Assembly (NCBI GenBank): GCA_002050365.1
Contig: MWYZ01000031.1
Coordinates: 1-43,108, forward strand
Direction of reading: 5' to 3'
DNA: 43,108 bases
Source of the DNA: Acidobacteria bacterium 28-1
GTDB lineage: Bacteria; Acidobacteriota; Blastocatellia; Pyrinomonadales; Pyrinomonadaceae
Shown here: positions 17,432-26,036 of the stretch, piece by piece
How the letters are laid out: the number at the start of each line of letters is the position of its first letter
Position numbering within the stretch: the stretch's first letter is position 1
Translations under genes and position numbers: made by a program
Notes under the pieces: model-generated
The model's database searches: none
Told to the model about the DNA's origin: nothing
Seen by the model: the letters and a program-made list of their open reading frames with translations, nothing else

Positions 17432-19104
17432 TAAACTGTTACCTTATATTTGTTCCTCGCGTCTTCTAAATCTAAACCGCTTTCTTCCGTAAAATCGTAG
17501 GCTTCCCAATAGACAATCGGCGTTTCTTCAAAGTTTTCGGTCGGCGGCGGACTTGAAGTTCGCCATTCGAGTCCAGGAAGAAGCCACGGATTCGCCGATG
17601 CTTTTTCACCGAAAAAGATTGAATAAGTCAAATATATAAGCGGAATTATCAAGCCGATGGCGAGTATTGATGCGCCTGCCGTCGAAAAAATATTCAAAAC
17701 TTGAAACTCCGGCGGATAAGAAGCATAGCGGCGCGGCATTCCCATATAGCCCAGAATAAACTGCGGGAAAAACGTCAGATTGAATCCGACGAAAATGATT
17801 ATCGCGGCGATTTTGCTCCAAAATTCCGAATACATTTTACCTGTAATTTTCGGCCACCAATAATGCAGCCCGCCGAGATAAGCCAAAACTTGTCCGCCGA
17901 CCATTACATAATGGAAATGCGCGACGATGAAATATGTGTCGGTCAGGTGGACGGTCAAACCGATTGAGCCGAGAAAAAGTCCGGTTAAGCCGCCGATTAA
18001 AAATAAACCGATAAAGAATAATGCGTAAAGCATCGGCGTATCGTAAGAAATCTGACCTTTATAGAGCGTCGCCGACCAATTGAAAACTTTAATCGCCGAC
18101 GGCACGGAAACGACCATCGTTAAAAACGAAAAGACGAGCCCGGCGTAGACCGATTGACCGCTGACGAACATATGATGTCCCCAGACGAGAAAACCGAAAA
18201 CGGCAATGGCAATCGAAGAGAACGCGATAAATTCGTAACCGAAAATCTTTTTGCGCGAGAAGTTGGAAATCAACTCCGAGATAACGCCCATTCCCGGCAG
18301 AATCATAATATAAACCGCCGGATGCGAATAAAACCAGAACAGATGTTGAAACAAAATCGGGTCGCCGCCGATTGCCGGGTCGAAAATTCCGATTCTCGCT
18401 AAACGCTCTAATGCCAGCAATAAAACTGTGATGGCAATGACGGGCGTTCCCAAAAGCATTACCAGGCTCGTCGCGTAATGCGCCCACACAAACAGCGGCA
18501 TACGAAACCACGTCATTCCCGGCGCGCGCATCGTATGAATAGTTACAATAAAGTTCAAACCCGTCAAAATTGAAGAAAAGCCGTTGATGAAAATCCCTAA
18601 ACCGACCGCCATCACATAGCTGTTGGAAAAAGTCGTTGAATACGGCGTGTAGAAAGTCCAACCCGTATCAACGCCGCCTTGCAGCAGTGCGTAAAGCGTC
18701 AAACTCCCGCCAATTATATAAAAATACCAGCTCAGCAGATTGATTTTCGGAAACGCCAAATCCTTCGCGCCGATCATAATCGGTATCAGAAAGTTTCCCA
18801 GAATTGCCGGGATTGACGGAATCAAAAAGAAGAACACCATAATGATTCCGTGTTGCGTAAAGACGCGGTTATATGTTCCCGATTGGAGAAGGTCGCTTGC
18901 CGGTGTCAGCAGTTCCAGACGAATCAGCGAAGCATATGTGCCGCCGAGCGCGAAAAAGGCGGAAACCGTGATGAGATACAGAATCGCAATCCGCTTATGG
19001 TCTTTGGTCAACAGCCAAGACTTTACCGTAAAACCGTTGGTTAAATAATTGACCTTCGGCTCTTCCTTAATTTTTTCGAAATTGATTGGATTTACGTTTT
19101 GCAT
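17431..19104 (-). CDS. ctaD: Cytochrome c oxidase subunit I
   Basis: This is the catalytic haem-copper subunit that reduces oxygen and pumps protons. The 557-residue, roughly 12-helix protein contains the CuB ligand and cross-linked tyrosine in [14 protein letters not shown], the histidine pair in [10 protein letters not shown], and the haem ligands in [31 protein letters not shown] carries the low-spin haem ligand. The tyrosine in HPAVY and the overall sequence fit an A-type oxidase. Length is normal. It follows ctaC with a 35-base gap. Confidence 0.97.
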   Translation of the reverse strand: MQNVNPINFEKIKEEPKVNYLTNGFTVKSWLLTKDHKRIAILYLITVSAFFALGGTYASLIRLELLTPASDLLQSGTYNRVFTQHGIIMVFFFLIPSIPAILGNFLIPIMIGAKDLAFPKINLLSWYFYIIGGSLTLYALLQGGVDTGWTFYTPYSTTFSNSYVMAVGLGIFINGFSSILTGLNFIVTIHTMRAPGMTWFRMPLFVWAHYATSLVMLLGTPVIAITVLLLALERLARIGIFDPAIGGDPILFQHLFWFYSHPAVYIMILPGMGVISELISNFSRKKIFGYEFIAFSSIAIAVFGFLVWGHHMFVSGQSVYAGLVFSFLTMVVSVPSAIKVFNWSATLYKGQISYDTPMLYALFFIGLFLIGGLTGLFLGSIGLTVHLTDTYFIVAHFHYVMVGGQVLAYLGGLHYWWPKITGKMYSEFWSKIAAIIIFVGFNLTFFPQFILGYMGMPRRYASYPPEFQVLNIFSTAGASILAIGLIIPLIYLTYSIFFGEKASANPWLLPGLEWRTSSPPPTENFEETPIVYWEAYDFTEESGLDLEDARNKYKVTV

Positions 19105-19139
19105 AACTATTTATTTCTTTTTTCTGTTTATAAAATACT

Positions 19140-20270
19140 TTATCGTTCCCTGTTCGTCGGCTCAGACTGAGTTTTCGGCGCGTTCGGATTACTTCCCTGA
19201 CTGTTTGAATCACCTCGGTCGGCTCGCGGCGCAACCAAATTAGTTGAGTTTGTGCCGCCGTTATTCATCGTTTCTCTGCCGGATGAAGTTGAATTCATTG
19301 TGCTTCCCGAATTCGTCGAAGACGAACTCGTACTGCCGCTCAAAGATTTAATGTATGCAACCAGCGATATGAGTTGCTCTTCAGTAACTTGACCTTTGAA
19401 TGTCGGCATAATCGGCTGAAAACCTTCAACGATTTGCCCCGAAGGATTTAAAATTGAATTCCGAATATATTCGTCATCGGCTTTAACGGCTTGTCCGTTA
19501 GTTAGTTTAATGTCCTTGCCGTAGATGCCTTCGAGCTTTGCTCCGCGCTGGCTCGCGCCGCCCGCGTGACACGAAGCGCAGCCAAGTTTGTTTTGAAACA
19601 AATCTTGTCCGGCTTGGACGGGCGTTTGTCCCGAAACATTGCCTGACAGCCAATTGTCAAAATCTCTCTGCTCCATTACATAAATCCAGCCGCCCATTCC
19701 CGAATGGTTCAAGCCGCAGTATTCGGCGCAGAAGAGATGATATTTGCCCGGTTTGATTGCGTTAAACCAAAGCGTCGTGTAGCGTCCGGGAATTACGTCC
19801 ATTTTAGTGCGAAAAGCCGGAATGTAAACGTCGTGCAGAACATCTTCGGTTGTCATCGTTAGCTTGATGTTGCGCCCCACCGGAACGTGCAGTTCATTAA
19901 TTTCGCGCTGCCCGCTGCTGTGTTGGAACTTCCACATCCATTGCTTCCCGACGACGTAAATTTCCGTCGTATCCACAGGCGGGCGAGTTTGATTGTAAAA
20001 AACATACGCGCCGCCGACAAAAACCGTCATCGCAAAGATAAACGGAATAATTGACCAAGTGGTTTCTAGTCCAATCGAGCCGTGAATTTCCGCGCCCGTT
20101 GCATATTTTTCTTTTTCACGATATTTGATAAAGAAAAATATGATTGCCGCGACGATGCCGATGCCGACAACCGTGCTGACGGCGAGCATATAAAAATAGA
20201 GCGTGTCCACCTGCCACGCAAAGGTGGAAGCCTGTTCGGGAAATAATGGAACCCAAGAATTCTCTTGCAT
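19140..20270 (-). CDS. ctaC: Cytochrome c oxidase subunit II fused to cytochrome c
   Basis: Subunit II accepts electrons from cytochrome c through the CuA centre. The 376-residue protein has two membrane helices (about residues 22-50 and 70-92), then a cupredoxin domain with the CuA set HDVYIPAFRTKMDVIPG and CAEYCGLNHSGM. A fused haem c domain follows with C231-A-S-C234-H235 and the Met ligand probably in PIMPTF. This fusion defines caa3 oxidases. The last 60 or so residues are a Ser/Thr/Asn-rich tail with no fold. KQWMWKFQHSSGQ replaces the usual QWxW region with all key aromatics. No classical N-terminal signal peptide is seen. Confidence 0.96.
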   Translation of the reverse strand: MQENSWVPLFPEQASTFAWQVDTLYFYMLAVSTVVGIGIVAAIIFFFIKYREKEKYATGAEIHGSIGLETTWSIIPFIFAMTVFVGGAYVFYNQTRPPVDTTEIYVVGKQWMWKFQHSSGQREINELHVPVGRNIKLTMTTEDVLHDVYIPAFRTKMDVIPGRYTTLWFNAIKPGKYHLFCAEYCGLNHSGMGGWIYVMEQRDFDNWLSGNVSGQTPVQAGQDLFQNKLGCASCHAGGASQRGAKLEGIYGKDIKLTNGQAVKADDEYIRNSILNPSGQIVEGFQPIMPTFKGQVTEEQLISLVAYIKSLSGSTSSSSTNSGSTMNSTSSGRETMNNGGTNSTNLVAPRADRGDSNSQGSNPNAPKTQSEPTNRER

Positions 20271-20283
20271 AATCTCTTGAAAT

Positions 20284-21189
20284 TTATGTCAAATTCCTTT
20301 TCTTATTAGAACGCCAAAAAACAAAAAACATCCCGACGATGCCGACGATGGTAGCAATTGCCATTAGCCGCATAACGCTCAAAATCTGTAGACCGTATTT
20401 TCCCGTCGCCGGATCATAATGAAAGCAATACAGATAAAGCTGTTCAGCCGGATTTCCGATATTACCTTCCGCTGAATCCATCAAAGCGAATTTCAAATCC
20501 TTCGGCGCGTAGTCAATGCCGTAAAGATAACGCGAAATTTTGCCTTCGGGCGTAATTATCATTACGCCGCCCGCGTGTGCAAATTGATTAGATGCTTCGT
20601 CAAATTGGTAGTTAAATCCGACGGCTTGTGTAACCCGGTCAATTTCGCTTTGCGTTCCGGTCAGGAAATGCCAGCCGTTCTCCGCGCCGGGTCTCCCGTA
20701 TCTGTTCAAATAACTCGCCCTTTTATTCTTGGCTAAATCCGGTTTGTCGTTCTCACGCACGTCGAAGCTAATCGCTACGACTTCAAATTCCTTTCCCGCG
20801 TCAAACGAAATACCTTTTAAGCTGCCGGTCAAACCGTTCAAAACTTCGTTGCAAAGCATCGGACATTCGTAATAGACGAGTGCCAAAATTACGGGTTTTT
20901 CTTTGCCGAAGTAATCGCCGAGTTTGACGACGTTTCCGTCTTCATCTTTAAATTCGGCGGACAGCGGCAACTGCTCGTTTAATTTTTGTTCGATACCGAC
21001 GCCTTTTAGAATCGGCGGCAATCCGCTGCTCACTCCCGCTTGACTAGGGTCGTAAGTTTTCGGAGCGTAAAGCGGTGAATTATAATGCTCGGACTTCTGC
21101 GCCGAGACGTTCGTCGCCAATAATAAAATGCTCAAACTTAATAAAAGTTTCAGCTTCAAAACTGCTGAAATGGCTGAACTTTTTTTCAT
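20284..21189 (-). CDS. SCO1/SenC-type copper chaperone
   Basis: SCO proteins deliver copper to the CuA site of subunit II. The 301-residue product has a signal peptide (LLLSLSILLLATNVSAQ), a thioredoxin-like domain with the copper-binding C-x3-C in YECPMLCNEV, and the partner histidine in QFAHAGGVMIITP. A C-terminal membrane helix (LMAIATIVGIVGMFFVFW) tethers it. It lies directly before ctaC, matching that role. SCO proteins are usually near 200 residues; the extra length is the N-terminal region and the C-terminal anchor. Confidence 0.92.
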   Translation of the reverse strand: MKKSSAISAVLKLKLLLSLSILLLATNVSAQKSEHYNSPLYAPKTYDPSQAGVSSGLPPILKGVGIEQKLNEQLPLSAEFKDEDGNVVKLGDYFGKEKPVILALVYYECPMLCNEVLNGLTGSLKGISFDAGKEFEVVAISFDVRENDKPDLAKNKRASYLNRYGRPGAENGWHFLTGTQSEIDRVTQAVGFNYQFDEASNQFAHAGGVMIITPEGKISRYLYGIDYAPKDLKFALMDSAEGNIGNPAEQLYLYCFHYDPATGKYGLQILSVMRLMAIATIVGIVGMFFVFWRSNKKRNLT

Positions 21190-21202
21190 AAAATTTTATT
21201 TA

Positions 21203-21276
21203 ATTTACAGGGATTAAGGGGATGAACAGGGATCTATTTTTATTTATCCCTGCCAATCCTGGTTATCCCTGTAAAT
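21203..21276. repeat. Inverted pair (ACAGGGAT type) before the SCO gene
   Basis: Arms at 21203-21233 and 21246-21276 are 31 bases each. The outer 12 bases (ATTTACAGGGAT) and the inner CAGGGAT pair exactly, while the middle is degenerate. It forms a hairpin in the gap between the SCO gene and its upstream neighbour. Confidence 0.8.
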
Positions 21277-21301
21277 TTTCTTCTGCCCTGTCGCTCAAAA
21301 A

Positions 21302-21838
21302 TCACCTTCGTTTATCGGTCGCCGTGCGTCCCGCGCTCGAATACGATACAATCGAACGCGATTCGTCCATCGACTTTTCAGATTGTTCGCCGCTCGGTGT
21401 TTTCATATTTTCCTCTAAAAATTTTCGTTTCGCTTCGTCAATCGGCAAAGTAACGACTGTGCCGGTCTTCGCGTCTTTTTGTCCCTCCGCCCAAAGTTTT
21501 TCCCACTGTCTTTCCATTTCCCGGTATTCTGACTGCGGAGCTTTGAGTTCCATATTGACGCGCCCCTGTTCGCTGTCCATACCGAAACCAGGCGCAGCTT
21601 GAAGGCGCGGTTCGGGCGGCAAATTTTCCCGCTCGCTCATCATCATCGGACTTTTTACATCCTTAGTTTCCGACGCTTGGTCTTCCATCACATTTTGCAA
21701 AACCAACATCAAACCGAAAGTTATCACAATCAACAGAAACAAACCGACGGCGAAATAAACGATTCCGCGCAGCCCGACGACGTTCGTCTCATAAGTTCTG
21801 TCGTAATCGACGAATGATTTTTCGTGTTTTGTGTTCAT
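21302..21838 (-). CDS. Single-span membrane protein of the alternative complex III operon
   Basis: The 178-residue protein has a short cytoplasmic start (MNTKHEKSFVDYDRTYETNV), one membrane helix (YFAVGLFLLIVITFGLMLVL) and an outside domain with LPPEPRLQAAPG followed by charged helices and VVTLPIDEAKRKFLEENM. The motif PPEPRLQ with a later PID-A segment recurs in small proteins encoded beside respiratory complexes; I know no function. Its place between actF and the SCO gene suggests an accessory or assembly role for complex III or the oxidase. The C-terminal 30 residues are polar and probably disordered. Confidence 0.75.
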   Translation of the reverse strand: MNTKHEKSFVDYDRTYETNVVGLRGIVYFAVGLFLLIVITFGLMLVLQNVMEDQASETKDVKSPMMMSERENLPPEPRLQAAPGFGMDSEQGRVNMELKAPQSEYREMERQWEKLWAEGQKDAKTGTVVTLPIDEAKRKFLEENMKTPSGEQSEKSMDESRSIVSYSSAGRTATDKRR

Positions 21839-21916
21839 ACGTTTAATTATGAATTACAAATTAAAATTTACGAGTCCGCACGATATTAAATCTCGTAATT
21901 TGAAATCGATAATTAT

Positions 21917-23143
21917 CTAATGTCCTTTTCCGTGTTCAATCGCACCTTCTAAATACGGGTCATTAATCGGCACGAGCGGACGTTTCAAAAGCTCACCGAA
22001 AAACCACCACAGCCAAATTCCGCCAACAGCAAACGGCGCGACTATATCCATCCAGCTAAAACTATTAATAAAGTCAACTTCTTGTCCGTTCATTCCGATT
22101 CGCGGGCTCGGACCAATTAAATAATACATATCAACCAGCCGCAAAACTAAAATAAAGATTGCCATTATAGCAAGCCATTTGGCCTTGCGCTTGAGGTCGC
22201 GGTTAAGCAGAACGAGAAACGGAAATGCGAAGTGAAAGAAAATCAACAATATCCCGATTACCTTCCAAGTGCCTTCCCACCGCGTCAGATACCATTTCGT
22301 TTCTTCGGGCAAGTTTCCCGACCAGATAATTAGAAATTGCGAGAAATTGAAATATGCCCATACCATGACAAGCGCGAGCATTAATTTTCCGATGTCATGA
22401 AAATGACGGCTTCCCAAAATGCGGTTCATCGGTGCTTTATCGGAAAGTGCCGCCAAAATTGCCACCGCAAAGCAAAAGAAACTCAACGCCCAGCCAGCCG
22501 CGAATAATAAACCCCAAATTGTTGAATACCAATGCGGGTCAAGCGTCATCACCCAATCAATCGCGGCGAAGCTGACGACTAAAACGTAAAAAACCATCGT
22601 CGGACCCGAAAACTTCGACGCATCATTTGTTAATTTCAAAGCAGTATCGGCATCGTTTGTTTGGTCTTGCGCGGCTGACCAGCGATTAAGCAAATAAGCC
22701 ATTACGCCCCACAAAATGAAATATAGAACGGCTCGGATAATCCACCACTGAACGCTCAGATAAGGCTGTTTCAACTGAACAATCGGGTCGTTCGGCAAAT
22801 GCGTCCATTCGTAAATGTAAGTAATGCCAAACATCACTGGCAAAAACAGAACGAAAATAATCGGTAGAGTGCGCGACGCGGCTTCGGCGACGCGGCGAAT
22901 GACTATGCCCCACGCACCGCCCGTCAAATACTGCAAAATCAAAACGCCGAGACCGCCGATGCCGATACCGCCCCAAAATATAAAACCTAACAACCATGAG
23001 CGCAACGCTTGTTCGCGCTGTTCGGGGAAAAGCAAAGCAACGATTAAAATAACAATCGAAAGAATTCCGCCGATGCCGAGTGCCAATGTGCGCCAACGAT
23101 TAATTTGCTCAGCAGGCGCGTCGAAATTTGTATTTCTAATCAC
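21917..23143 (-). CDS. actF: Alternative complex III membrane subunit ActF
   Basis: ActF is an NrfD-like polytopic subunit of the quinol:cytochrome c oxidoreductase that replaces bc1. The 408-residue protein has about ten membrane helices, beginning with LALGIGGILSIVILIVALLF, and includes WGGIGIGGLGVL and FAAIDWVMTLDPHWYSTIWG, a segment characteristic of this subunit. MLALVMVWAYFNFSQFLIIW and LPEETKWYLTRWEGTW are further typical stretches. The start is GTG, immediately after the actE stop. The C-terminus is cytoplasmic and charged. Confidence 0.9.
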   Translation of the reverse strand: MIRNTNFDAPAEQINRWRTLALGIGGILSIVILIVALLFPEQREQALRSWLLGFIFWGGIGIGGLGVLILQYLTGGAWGIVIRRVAEAASRTLPIIFVLFLPVMFGITYIYEWTHLPNDPIVQLKQPYLSVQWWIIRAVLYFILWGVMAYLLNRWSAAQDQTNDADTALKLTNDASKFSGPTMVFYVLVVSFAAIDWVMTLDPHWYSTIWGLLFAAGWALSFFCFAVAILAALSDKAPMNRILGSRHFHDIGKLMLALVMVWAYFNFSQFLIIWSGNLPEETKWYLTRWEGTWKVIGILLIFFHFAFPFLVLLNRDLKRKAKWLAIMAIFILVLRLVDMYYLIGPSPRIGMNGQEVDFINSFSWMDIVAPFAVGGIWLWWFFGELLKRPLVPINDPYLEGAIEHGKGH

Positions 23144-23935
23144 TTACCGCACACCTCCTACCGTGTTAGCGTCAGTCGCTACCGCCGTGTTTGAGCCGTT
23201 TGATCGATTATCTGAAGTCATCGTTTGTGTGTTTGAATTCGTCGCGCGATTTGTCGAAGTCATTTGCGCGCTTCCGTTCGGATTCTGACTGATTTGCAAA
23301 GTTCGAATGTATGCGACGATTGCCCAACGGTCGGCGGGCGGAACTTGCGAAGCATAACTATTCATTTTGCCTTGTCCATTTGTTATCACATCGTAAAAAT
23401 GTCCGACGGGCGCGTTTCGCAGACGGTCGTCGTTGTAAGTCGGCGGTTTGGAAAATCCGCGCTTGACAATCATTCCGTCGCCATTGCCGACCGGACCGTG
23501 ACAGACGATACAGAAAACTTTATATCGCTGCTCGCCGCGGTCAACTAATTCTTCGGTTACGGGAACGGGAAATTCGCTGATTAATCCCGAAAAGTCGGTA
23601 ACTAAAGTATTGCCGGCAGCGTCCGTCGCCGGTGTTGCTGCCGGGTTAGGGGCAGCGTTGTTTTGTCCGGCATCGGTTTTACCGGTATAAAAAGCCTTGT
23701 CTTCGCGCAGAAAACCGCGCGGCACGGTTCCTTCAGGCAATTCTCTCATTGCCTTTCCGTCCCTAAAAAAATCGCTTTTCTTGTGTGCCTTATAACGCGG
23801 TTGGTCTTGCATATCGTAACGACAACCGACTGACAGAAGGCAGAAGGCAGTAAGCAGCAAGCAGTAAATCGCCGATTTGCTGAGTTCTGTCCACTGTCCA
23901 CTATCCACTATCCACTGTCCACTATTCCTCGACAT
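23144..23935 (-). CDS. actE: Alternative complex III monohaem cytochrome c lipoprotein ActE
   Basis: ActE is an extracytoplasmic cytochrome c of complex III. The 263-residue protein has a lipoprotein signal ending in LLSVG-C38, a spacer with DMQDQPRYK and FFRDGKAMRELPEGTVPRG, an Ala/Asn/Thr-rich linker, and a class I cytochrome c domain with C142-I-V-C145-H146 and a likely Met ligand in GQGKMNSY. The C-terminus is Ser/Thr/Asn-rich. The first 36 codons are written in heptanucleotide repeats: SGQWIVDSGQW repeats with a 7-residue period, and the hydrophobic core CLLLTAFCLLS comes from a second array. The ATG overlaps the end of actD by 14 bases. Confidence 0.9.
   Translation of the reverse strand: MSRNSGQWIVDSGQWTELSKSAIYCLLLTAFCLLSVGCRYDMQDQPRYKAHKKSDFFRDGKAMRELPEGTVPRGFLREDKAFYTGKTDAGQNNAAPNPAATPATDAAGNTLVTDFSGLISEFPVPVTEELVDRGEQRYKVFCIVCHGPVGNGDGMIVKRGFSKPPTYNDDRLRNAPVGHFYDVITNGQGKMNSYASQVPPADRWAIVAYIRTLQISQNPNGSAQMTSTNRATNSNTQTMTSDNRSNGSNTAVATDANTVGGVR
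23830..23926. repeat. Two heptad arrays spanning the actD/actE junction
   Basis: On the coding (minus) strand, units GATAGTG/GACAGTG (23889-23926) are followed about 25 bases later by units CTGCTTG, CTGCTTA, CTGCCTT (23830-23864). The first supplies the actD stop codon and the start of actE; the second encodes the actE signal-peptide core. Unlike most loci here, the arrays lie within coding sequence. Confidence 0.9.
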
Positions 23936-24455
23936 CAAAAACCTCCTGCGGATTCAGGCTTTGCATAAAGCTTTTCGTTTCCTCGTAATCGAATTTCTCG
24001 TCTCTGCGCTCAATTAATAAAAAGAATTTTTCTCGCGTTGCCAGCGCGAAACGCGGCACGTTGAAAACCGGATGATACGGCTGCGGCAAACCGTTGAGCA
24101 GAATCATTCCGAAGACGGCGGTGAACGCAGCAAACAAAATCGTCAATTCAAAGCTCGGCGGAATAAATGACGGCAGGCTGAAAAAAGGGCGACCGCCGAC
24201 AATAATCGGATAATCGTAAACGTGAACAAAATATGTTAATCCCAAACCCGTTAATAAACCAATGACGCCGCCGGCTAAAACCAGAAACGGCAAAATCGAA
24301 CGCTTGATGCCGAGTGCTTCGTCAATTTCGTGAAGCGGAAACGGCGAAAAAGCGTCGGTTTTTTTATAACCGGCTTCACGAATTTTATTTGCCGCCTCAA
24401 CCATTTCGGTCGGCGTATCAAATTCCGCTAATAACCCGTAAATGTTTTCCTTCAT
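23922..24455 (-). CDS. actD: Alternative complex III subunit ActD (DUF3341)
   Basis: ActD is a small membrane subunit of alternative complex III. The 177-residue protein matches DUF3341: MKENIYGLLAEFDTPTEMVE, AGYKKTDAFSPFPLHEIDEA, two membrane helices (LPFLVLAGGVIGLLTGLGLT and FELTILFAAFTAVFGMILL) and GLPQPYHPVFN followed by a cytoplasmic domain. I start it at the ATG giving MKENIYG because the family begins there; an earlier in-frame start would add about 48 unrelated residues. About 115 bases without a clear feature separate it from actC. Confidence 0.92.
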   Translation of the reverse strand: MKENIYGLLAEFDTPTEMVEAANKIREAGYKKTDAFSPFPLHEIDEALGIKRSILPFLVLAGGVIGLLTGLGLTYFVHVYDYPIIVGGRPFFSLPSFIPPSFELTILFAAFTAVFGMILLNGLPQPYHPVFNVPRFALATREKFFLLIERRDEKFDYEETKSFMQSLNPQEVFDVEE

Positions 24456-24570
24456 ATTTTTCGCTTCGCAATCAACCGCGCCTGCTGGCAGACGGTTTGA
24501 CACGGGTGAGTTGCCCTTTGTTCCAACTGCGGACGAGCGCGATTGACTGCAAATTAATTCTACAAAAATT

Positions 24571-26007
24571 CTACGTCTTTTCCGTATCCTGAACGTCAAT
24601 CACGTTTTCCTCAAAATCTTCCGAATGCCCATGAACATTAGCCTGTGGCAAAAGCGTTCTGATCTCGAAAATCGAAATGACGGGCAAGAACCGGACAAAC
24701 AGGAAAACCAATGTTAAAAACAATCCGAGTGTGCCGACAAACATTGATACATCCCACATTGTCGGCGAATACATCCCCCACGATGACGGCAGAAAATCGC
24801 GGTGCAAACTCGTAATAATAATCACGAAACGCTCCAGCCACATACCGACACTGACAATCAAAGAAATAATAAATAACCAAAACGCGCTTTCACGAAAACG
24901 TTTGAACCATAAAAATTGAATCGAAACGCCATTGCACAAAATCAAAAGCCAGTAAAACCACCAATACGGACCGCCCCAAACACGATTGTAAATCATAAAT
25001 CTTTCGTATTCGGTAGCACTATACCAGCCGAAAAACAACTCCATCGCGTAGCCATAGACGACAATTAACCCGGTCGCCAGCATCACTTTGCCCATATAGA
25101 TAAGGTGCGCGTCGGTGATAAAGTCTTTCAGGTTGTACCAAACCCGCAACGGGATACACAAAATCAACACCATCGCAAAGCCCGCGAAAATTGCGCCTGC
25201 CACAAAATAAGGCGGGAAAATCGTTGCGTGCCAGCCGGGAACCTGCGAAACCGAGAAGTCCAAACTGACTATAGAGTGAACCGAAAGCACGAGCGGCGTG
25301 GAAAGTCCGGCGAGCAGCAAATATGCGATTTCGTAACGATGCCAATGCCGCGCCGAACCGCGCCAGCCCATCGAAAGCAAGCCATAAGCAATCTTGAAAT
25401 ATTTGTTCTTCGCACGGTCGCGCAAAGTCGCAATATCGGGAATCAAACCGACATACCAAAATAAAAGCGAAACCGTCGCATAAGTGGAAACCGCGAAAAC
25501 GTCCCAAATCAAAGGACTGCGAAATTGAGGCCACATACCCATCGTGCTCGGATACGGAAACATCCAGTAAGCCAGCCACGGACGTCCCGTATGCAGCAGC
25601 GGAAACAATCCGGCGCAGGCGACGGCGAACAGCGTCATTGCTTCGGCAAAACGGTTGATTGACGTGCGCCACTTTTGATTTAAGAGCAGTAAAATCGCCG
25701 AAATCAAAGTTCCCGCGTGACCGATTCCGATCCACCACACAAAGTTGATAATCGGCACTGCCCAACCAACCGGTTGATTATTCCCGAAAACGCCGACTCC
25801 GGTAAAAAGCAGATAAGTTATCGTGGACATCAAAACTTGGACGATAAGAAATCCGATTCCGAACCCGATGAACCAGCCGAACGGCGTTCTTCTCTTGAGA
25901 GTTATACCGCCAATTCTGTCCGAAACAGTTCCGAACGTATGTTCGCCTTCAATCATCTTCGGTCGAAGTCTTCTCTCAGTTGTTTTTAGCTTTTGTGCGT
26001 CTTGCAT
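24571..26007 (-). CDS. actC: Alternative complex III membrane subunit ActC (NrfD/PsrC-like)
   Basis: ActC is the polytopic quinol-oxidising subunit, a member of the NrfD/polysulfide reductase C family. The 478-residue protein has about ten membrane helices. Typical segments include INFVWWIGIGHAGTLISAIL, LLHTGRPWLAYWMFPYPSTM, FVAGAIFAGFAMVLILCIPL, and the final WGMYSPTMWDVSMFVGTLGL. The GHAGT stretch in the first helix pair is where quinone-site residues lie in relatives. It sits 29 bases after actB and is probably co-translated with it. Confidence 0.93.
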   Translation of the reverse strand: MQDAQKLKTTERRLRPKMIEGEHTFGTVSDRIGGITLKRRTPFGWFIGFGIGFLIVQVLMSTITYLLFTGVGVFGNNQPVGWAVPIINFVWWIGIGHAGTLISAILLLLNQKWRTSINRFAEAMTLFAVACAGLFPLLHTGRPWLAYWMFPYPSTMGMWPQFRSPLIWDVFAVSTYATVSLLFWYVGLIPDIATLRDRAKNKYFKIAYGLLSMGWRGSARHWHRYEIAYLLLAGLSTPLVLSVHSIVSLDFSVSQVPGWHATIFPPYFVAGAIFAGFAMVLILCIPLRVWYNLKDFITDAHLIYMGKVMLATGLIVVYGYAMELFFGWYSATEYERFMIYNRVWGGPYWWFYWLLILCNGVSIQFLWFKRFRESAFWLFIISLIVSVGMWLERFVIIITSLHRDFLPSSWGMYSPTMWDVSMFVGTLGLFLTLVFLFVRFLPVISIFEIRTLLPQANVHGHSEDFEENVIDVQDTEKT

Positions 26008-26036
26008 TTTATTTTCCGATTAGTTGTCCAAAAACT

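Noticed and set aside
24456..24599. Extended N-terminus for ActD
   Set aside because: The extra residues are arginine- and serine-rich, unrelated to DUF3341, and overlap the end of actC.
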